Source of the DNA: CAZJHD01 sp964545855
GTDB lineage: Bacteria > Planctomycetota > UBA1135 > JACQFD01
Direction: 5' to 3'
NCBI GenBank assembly: GCA_964545855.1
Contig: CAZJHD010000021.1
Coordinates: 10,615-74,614, forward strand
Length of the DNA: 64,000 nucleotides
How positions within the stretch are numbered: position 1 is the first letter of the stretch; every line of letters starts with the position of its first letter. Both the position numbers and the translations under genes were made by a program. This document shows, piece after piece, positions 59,730-64,000 of this stretch. The notes below the pieces were generated by a model. The model was not told where the DNA came from. It worked only from the letters and a program-made list of their open reading frames with translations, and ran no database searches.

Positions 59730-61499
59730 GTGACCGCGAAGCCTCCCGTCAAGCTCGACCAGCTCGTGTCCCAGAGCGGAGCGACCCAGCAGCCCCTGCC
59801 GAACGGCGCCTTCGGCTTCGTCGTCGCCGCAGGGCGGGTCTACGGGAACGCCGACGCGGCGGCAGGTACCGTTCTCGACGACGTCGTCTCGACGGCCTTC
59901 CAGGAGCGCGCGATCTACGGCCCCTGCGCGGGGACCGAGCAGCAGAGCGGATACCTCTATGTCTTCCCGGGAAGCTCCGGGTCGCCGCCGCTCTCCTCGA
60001 GCGGGCTCCGCCTCCGTCCCGCGGAGGCGCAGGTGCAGCAGTGGCTCGGCTACCGCGGCCTCGCGATCGGCCGGCTCGTCTCGTCCGCGTCGATCCCGAA
60101 CGCAACGCACAACCTCGTCTGGTCGGGAGCGATGCTCCACGACGTCCCCATTGCGGGCGGCGGCGCGATGACGAACGCCGGCGTCGTCTACGGCTGGCAG
60201 GTGGCGGGGCCGCTCGCCGGATCCACGCCCGACCTGCCGGTCCTCGTGATCTACGCGCCGAACGAGCCGGGCACCTCGGCGCCGATGCCCTACCAGAACT
60301 TCGGGCACCGGATCGTGATGGCCGACATCGACGGCGACGGAACGAACGAGCTGATCGTGAGCGCCCACGAGTACAACGGGAAGAAGGGGCGCGTCTGGAT
60401 CTTCTGGGGCGACCCGGCCCGGCCGTTCGGCCTCGACACAACGCCGGGGGCGCAGCACGTCGTCACCGCCATCGATCCGCCGGGGATCGACGGCGTCTTC
60501 TCGGGGCTTGGGCTCCTTCCCTGCCACGAGCCCTTCGGCGCCTTCGGATCCTGGTTCGACGCCGCCGACGTGAACGGCGACGGCAAGGCCGACCTCGTGA
60601 TCGCGGAGACGAACTACCCGCAGCGGATCCCGAGCCTGCCGGAGGGTTGCCAGCCCTACAACGGCCCCCAGCGGGTCGGGCGCGTGCATGTCTATGGCGG
60701 TCACCAGATCCCGAGACCGCAGTCCGGCGTCCTCACGGCGGCGCCGAATCCGGGACGGACGCTCGTGCCGCCGCCGTTCGACAACGTCCCCGGCAACTCT
60801 CCCCAGACGAACGAGGCCTTCGGGTTCTACCTCTGGATCGTCGACTTCGACGGCGACGGCAAGCTCGACGTCGTCGTGCATTCGGAGAGCCGTGACTTCC
60901 AGGGAGGCCCGGGCGGGATCCCGCCGGCCGAGGTGAACGTGGGGTCGCTGAACGTCTATCGAAACCTCGTCGTCCCGCCGACGACTTCTCTGCAATTCGA
61001 TTCCGACGCGCAGCGCCGCCCGACCTGGTGGCTCTTCTCCGACACGCCGACGTTCGACGCGCGGTACGGGAAGTGGCTGGACGTGGGCAAATGGCAACGG
61101 TCCGGGCAGACCGTCTTCGAGGACGCGATCGCCATCGGCGAGCCCGACGCGGTGGCAGGTTCTCAGCAGGTTCCTCATGCGGGGAAGGTGCATCTCTTCT
61201 TTCGCGGCGAGCTCGGAACGGTGCCGCAGTACACGCCCTACCCGCTTGGGCCCCACGGAACCCTCATCGATCAGATCGGTGGAATCGACTTCAGCGTCGT
61301 CCCGGGTGCGCCCGCCCCCGGGCCCGAGCCGAACGAATTCTTCGGACGCTGGTTCGCCTTCGGAAACTTCACGACGCCGGGGCTCGCCGAGAAGCGGGAC
61401 CTCGTGATTACCGCGAGCGGGAAGCCGGTGTGGGTCGTGGGCCAGTCGCAGGGAGTCCTGGGAGCGGGCGCGGCGACCGTCGTCCGGTCGCAGCAATGA
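59730..61499 (+). CDS. Secreted FG-GAP-repeat protein, possibly phase variable
   Basis: The body has 589 residues from the GTG at 59730, but the frame is open back to 59598 and codes there for a clear signal peptide (RAPLAVLALAAAASLTGSAARAQ), with no ATG, GTG or TTG of its own. The good ATG and ribosome binding site at 59568-59581 are in another frame, across a (GA)11 repeat; with 12 or 9 units the full protein of about 639 residues would be made. The body contains several FG-GAP calcium loops: ADIDGDGTNELIVSA, ADVNGDGKADLVIAE, VDFDGDGKLDVVVHS. Repeats are irregular and it lacks the C-terminal Cys module of its neighbours. Likely exported integrin-like beta-propeller. A sequencing error in the repeat is an alternative explanation. 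Confidence 0.8.
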   Translation: MTAKPPVKLDQLVSQSGATQQPLPNGAFGFVVAAGRVYGNADAAAGTVLDDVVSTAFQERAIYGPCAGTEQQSGYLYVFPGSSGSPPLSSSGLRLRPAEAQVQQWLGYRGLAIGRLVSSASIPNATHNLVWSGAMLHDVPIAGGGAMTNAGVVYGWQVAGPLAGSTPDLPVLVIYAPNEPGTSAPMPYQNFGHRIVMADIDGDGTNELIVSAHEYNGKKGRVWIFWGDPARPFGLDTTPGAQHVVTAIDPPGIDGVFSGLGLLPCHEPFGAFGSWFDAADVNGDGKADLVIAETNYPQRIPSLPEGCQPYNGPQRVGRVHVYGGHQIPRPQSGVLTAAPNPGRTLVPPPFDNVPGNSPQTNEAFGFYLWIVDFDGDGKLDVVVHSESRDFQGGPGGIPPAEVNVGSLNVYRNLVVPPTTSLQFDSDAQRRPTWWLFSDTPTFDARYGKWLDVGKWQRSGQTVFEDAIAIGEPDAVAGSQQVPHAGKVHLFFRGELGTVPQYTPYPLGPHGTLIDQIGGIDFSVVPGAPAPGPEPNEFFGRWFAFGNFTTPGLAEKRDLVITASGKPVWVVGQSQGVLGAGAATVVRSQQ

Positions 61500-61525
61500 A
61501 GACTCATCCTCTCGGAGTCCCGCCG

Positions 61526-64000
61526 ATGCGATCGCTGCTGGTCGCGCTCCTCCTCGCCGCCCCCGCGGCGGCGCAGACGAGCGCAACGGGACCGGGAGTC
61601 CCCTTCGTCGAGAACGCGGGCCAGTGGCCGCCGGAGGTGCGCTTCGCCGTGCCGGGAAACGGCGCCTGGACCCTCGTCCGTGACGACGGTCTCACGGTCG
61701 TGCTCTCGGCGGATGGTCTCTTCGGCGAGCAGACCTCCCACGCGGCGGTGTCCTTCCGTTTCGAGGGAGCCGATCCGTGGGCGCGCTTCGAGACGGAGTC
61801 GGCGCGGGCGACGCGGTTCCACTTCCTCCAGGGCCCGGAGCCCTCGACGTGGCGCAGCGAAGTGGCGACGGCGAGCCGTCTCCGAGCGAGGGAGATCCGG
61901 CCGGGAGTCGACCTCGTCCTGCGCCAGGACGGCGGCCGCCTCGCCTACGACCTCTGGCTCGCGGCGGGTAGCGCGCTCTCGTCGGTCGTCGTCCGCGCCG
62001 AGGGTGCGGAGCGCCTCTCGATCGATCCGTCGGGCGCGCTCGTCGCGGAGACGGCCCTCGGCCCGATCCGCCAGGAGCCTCCACGCTCCTGGGTCGTCGC
62101 CGAGGGAGGCGAGCTGCGTCCCGTCGCGAGCCGCTTCCGCCTCCTGGGCGGCGACCGCTTCGGCTTCGAGGCGCCCGCCCGCGCTCCCGACGAGGTGCTC
62201 CTCGTCGATCCGGGTCTCGTCTTCTCCACCTTCGCGGGGATCGGTTTCTCCGTCGGCGTCGCCTCGGGGCCGGGGGACGCCTCCTACCTCTTCGCCTACG
62301 TCGGCATCGCGCCGCTCACGCCGACGCCCGGCGCCTTCGACACGACCTTCAATGGCACCTTCGACGGCCTCATCGCCGCCTTCGTTCCCGACGGGAGCGC
62401 GCTCCAGTTCGCGACCTTTCTCGGGGGCCCCGCCGACGACGGGGCCTACACCGGCCACGTCGACGCGGCGGGGGACGTCTACGTGGGAGGCATGGCGAGC
62501 TTCGGCTTCCCGGCGACCTGGGGAACCTATGCGGGGGCGCCGGCCTCGGCCGACGCATTCGTGGCGAAGCTGAACGCCGCCGGGAGCGCCCTGCTCTGGT
62601 CGGCCGTCGTGGGCAGCCCCTCCGACATCGACCGCTGCTTCGATCTCGCCGTCGGCGCCGACGGCTCGGTCTTCCTCACGGGCCACAACTACTCCTACGA
62701 CTTTCCCACGACGCCCGGCGCATACGGATCCACGGGCGGCTTTCCCAACGCGTTCGCCGCGCGGCTCGTGCCCGCGGGGAACGCGCTCGTCTACTCGGCG
62801 CCTCTCGGTGGCTTGGGAACTACTGATGGATCCGGCATCGCGGTCGATTCGGCGGGGAACGCGATCGTCGTCGGGACGACGACCTCGGCGGCATTCCCCG
62901 TCACGCCCGGCGCTCTCGATCCGACGTACAACGGACAGGCGTTCAGTGGCGTCTCGGACGCATTCGTCACGAAGCTCCGCCCCGACGGGAAGTCTGCAGT
63001 GTTCTCGACTTATTTCGGAGGGAGCGCAGGCGAGGAGGGGCTCGGTGTTGTCATCGACGGCGAGGGTTTCGTCCTCATCTCGGGTGACACGTCCTCGAGC
63101 GATCTCCCGACCACGCCGAATGCATTCGGACCGGCCCCCTTCGGAGTTGGTGGTCCCTTCTCGTACCTCGACGGTTTCGTCGCAAGGCTCGACCCGCGTG
63201 GATCTCTCGTCTGGTCGAGCTACGTCGGCAGCGAGCAGAGCGAGGCCCTGGGAAGAGTCGCTGCCGGGCCCTGGGGCCAGCCCATCCTGATCGGCAACAC
63301 GCCGTCGACGAGCTTTCAAACGACACAGGATGCATTCGACTCCACGTTCAACGGCTACGTCGATGCCGTCGTCCTCGTTCTCGATCCCACGGGGAGCGGT
63401 CTCATCTACTCCACCTATCTCGGCGGCGGGGGCACCGGCACGTCTGTCGCAGGACTGGACTCGCCCGCAGATCTTGCGCTCGACAGCCAAGGCGCGGTCG
63501 TGGTGACGGGCCGCACGCACTCTCCCGACTTCCCCACGACTCCCGGCTCCTTCCAGCCGAACTACGCCACGCCTCCGATCGCAACGAATCCCACGGTCTT
63601 CCTCACGAAGCTCGTCCTCCCCGAGCAGCCCGTTGGCCTCTCCACCTACGGCACCGGCCTCGACGGCTGCTCGGGCGCGCACTGGATCGGCGCCAACGGC
63701 TCGCCGCGCGTCGGCGACGCGGGCTTCCGTCTCGTCTGCTCGAAAGCCCCGCCGAGCGCCCTCGGCCTCGCCCTCGTGAGCGACGCGGCCTCGGCGACGG
63801 GGAGCGACCCCTTCGGCATCGGCGTGCCGCTCTGGGTCGACCTCTTCGGGGCGAGCGAGGTGCTCGCGCTCGACTTCCTGAGCGACGCCTGGGGGAACGC
63901 CTGGGCGCCCGCTCCGATCCCCGCGAACCCGCTGCTCGCGGGGAGGCACTACTTCGTCCAGGCGCTCTGGGCCTGGCCCTCGGGCCCGTGCGCGCCGAGC
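61526..64000 (+). CDS. Secreted SBBP-repeat protein, 3' end outside the window
   Basis: 825 codons are open from the ATG at 61526 to the last base, with no stop. Signal peptide 1-17 (LLVALLLAAPAAAQ). Residues ~25-235 are the N-terminal domain of SBBP proteins: PFVENAGQWPPEVRF at ~27-41, ATRFHFLQG, REIRPGVDLVLRQDGG, and the final DRFGFEAPARAPDEVLLVDPGLVFSTF. SBBP repeats follow to ~700 with DFPTTPGAY, AAFPVTPGALDPTYNG, VFSTYFGGSAGEEG. From about 63648 the C-terminal Cys module begins: YGTGLDGCSG, LVCSKAP, GSDPFGIGVPL and GPCAPS at the very end, so only a few residues are missing. It is a paralogue of the protein at 1-2027. The upstream gene ends 26 bases before, so they may be co-transcribed. 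Confidence 0.9.
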   Translation, partial: MRSLLVALLLAAPAAAQTSATGPGVPFVENAGQWPPEVRFAVPGNGAWTLVRDDGLTVVLSADGLFGEQTSHAAVSFRFEGADPWARFETESARATRFHFLQGPEPSTWRSEVATASRLRAREIRPGVDLVLRQDGGRLAYDLWLAAGSALSSVVVRAEGAERLSIDPSGALVAETALGPIRQEPPRSWVVAEGGELRPVASRFRLLGGDRFGFEAPARAPDEVLLVDPGLVFSTFAGIGFSVGVASGPGDASYLFAYVGIAPLTPTPGAFDTTFNGTFDGLIAAFVPDGSALQFATFLGGPADDGAYTGHVDAAGDVYVGGMASFGFPATWGTYAGAPASADAFVAKLNAAGSALLWSAVVGSPSDIDRCFDLAVGADGSVFLTGHNYSYDFPTTPGAYGSTGGFPNAFAARLVPAGNALVYSAPLGGLGTTDGSGIAVDSAGNAIVVGTTTSAAFPVTPGALDPTYNGQAFSGVSDAFVTKLRPDGKSAVFSTYFGGSAGEEGLGVVIDGEGFVLISGDTSSSDLPTTPNAFGPAPFGVGGPFSYLDGFVARLDPRGSLVWSSYVGSEQSEALGRVAAGPWGQPILIGNTPSTSFQTTQDAFDSTFNGYVDAVVLVLDPTGSGLIYSTYLGGGGTGTSVAGLDSPADLALDSQGAVVVTGRTHSPDFPTTPGSFQPNYATPPIATNPTVFLTKLVLPEQPVGLSTYGTGLDGCSGAHWIGANGSPRVGDAGFRLVCSKAPPSALGLALVSDAASATGSDPFGIGVPLWVDLFGASEVLALDFLSDAWGNAWAPAPIPANPLLAGRHYFVQALWAWPSGPCAPS

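Overview
This is a very GC-rich bacterial chromosome fragment with dense coding, many ATGA/GTGA stop-start overlaps and GTG/TTG starts. No rRNA, tRNA, CRISPR array, transposase or phage gene is visible. The gene content suggests a deep-branching Planctomycetota lineage: giant secreted SBBP and FG-GAP proteins with a shared Cys-containing C-terminal module, ECF sigma factors paired with Ser/Thr kinases, a sigma factor tethered to the membrane, and a secreted protein related to hydrazine synthase alpha. This is inference from content; no phylogenetic marker gene is present.

Layout. 1-2027: 3' part of a secreted SBBP-repeat protein. 2192-8730: AAA/DUF4143 ATPase, membrane-tethered sigma factor, DUF1801, HAD phosphatase, DUF1579. 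8808-12617 (minus): operon of Mrp/ApbC, a protein with a MetH-type activation domain, and a HEAT/VWA protein. 12864-14027: rhodanese and QueC. 14012-18094 (minus): OmpR-type two-component pair and two secreted proteins of unknown function. 18258-22957: DUF2339 membrane protein, MazG with a strong terminator, tandem universal stress protein. 22996-25930 (minus): two CPA2-type antiporters. 26026-30884 (minus): HzsA-like haem protein and an orphan TssB/TssC-like sheath fusion. 31084-34191: two paralogous lipoprotein trypsin-like proteases, an MscS channel and a DinB gene on the other strand. 34285-35871: GT-C-like membrane protein.

35999-44033 (plus): sodium/solute symporter, NagZ-type GH3, a serine hydrolase fused to a NamZ (DUF1343, GH171) domain, an ECF sigma factor and a Ser/Thr kinase. 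The three central genes are translationally overlapped. This looks like a peptidoglycan-fragment scavenging cassette equivalent to Bacillus namZ-nagZ-amiE, with its own signalling pair, and is the most interesting system here. 44306-49081 (minus): two zinc-ribbon Ser/Thr kinases, a membrane protein and an ECF sigma factor. 49500-50837: FHA-sigma54 activator. 50944-56695 (minus): glycan operon with tandem methyltransferases, a homologue of plant UDP-arabinopyranose mutase (GT75) and a triple-domain glycosyltransferase. 56877-64000 (plus): three secreted repeat proteins. The middle one has its good ribosome binding site and ATG out of frame with its signal peptide across a (GA)11 tract, a candidate phase-variable locus.

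Other non-coding signals: two copies of a short inverted-repeat element (30970-31076 and 35899-35982) in opposite orientation, and a 13-bp perfect-stem terminator at 21883-21915 behind an AT-richer stretch.
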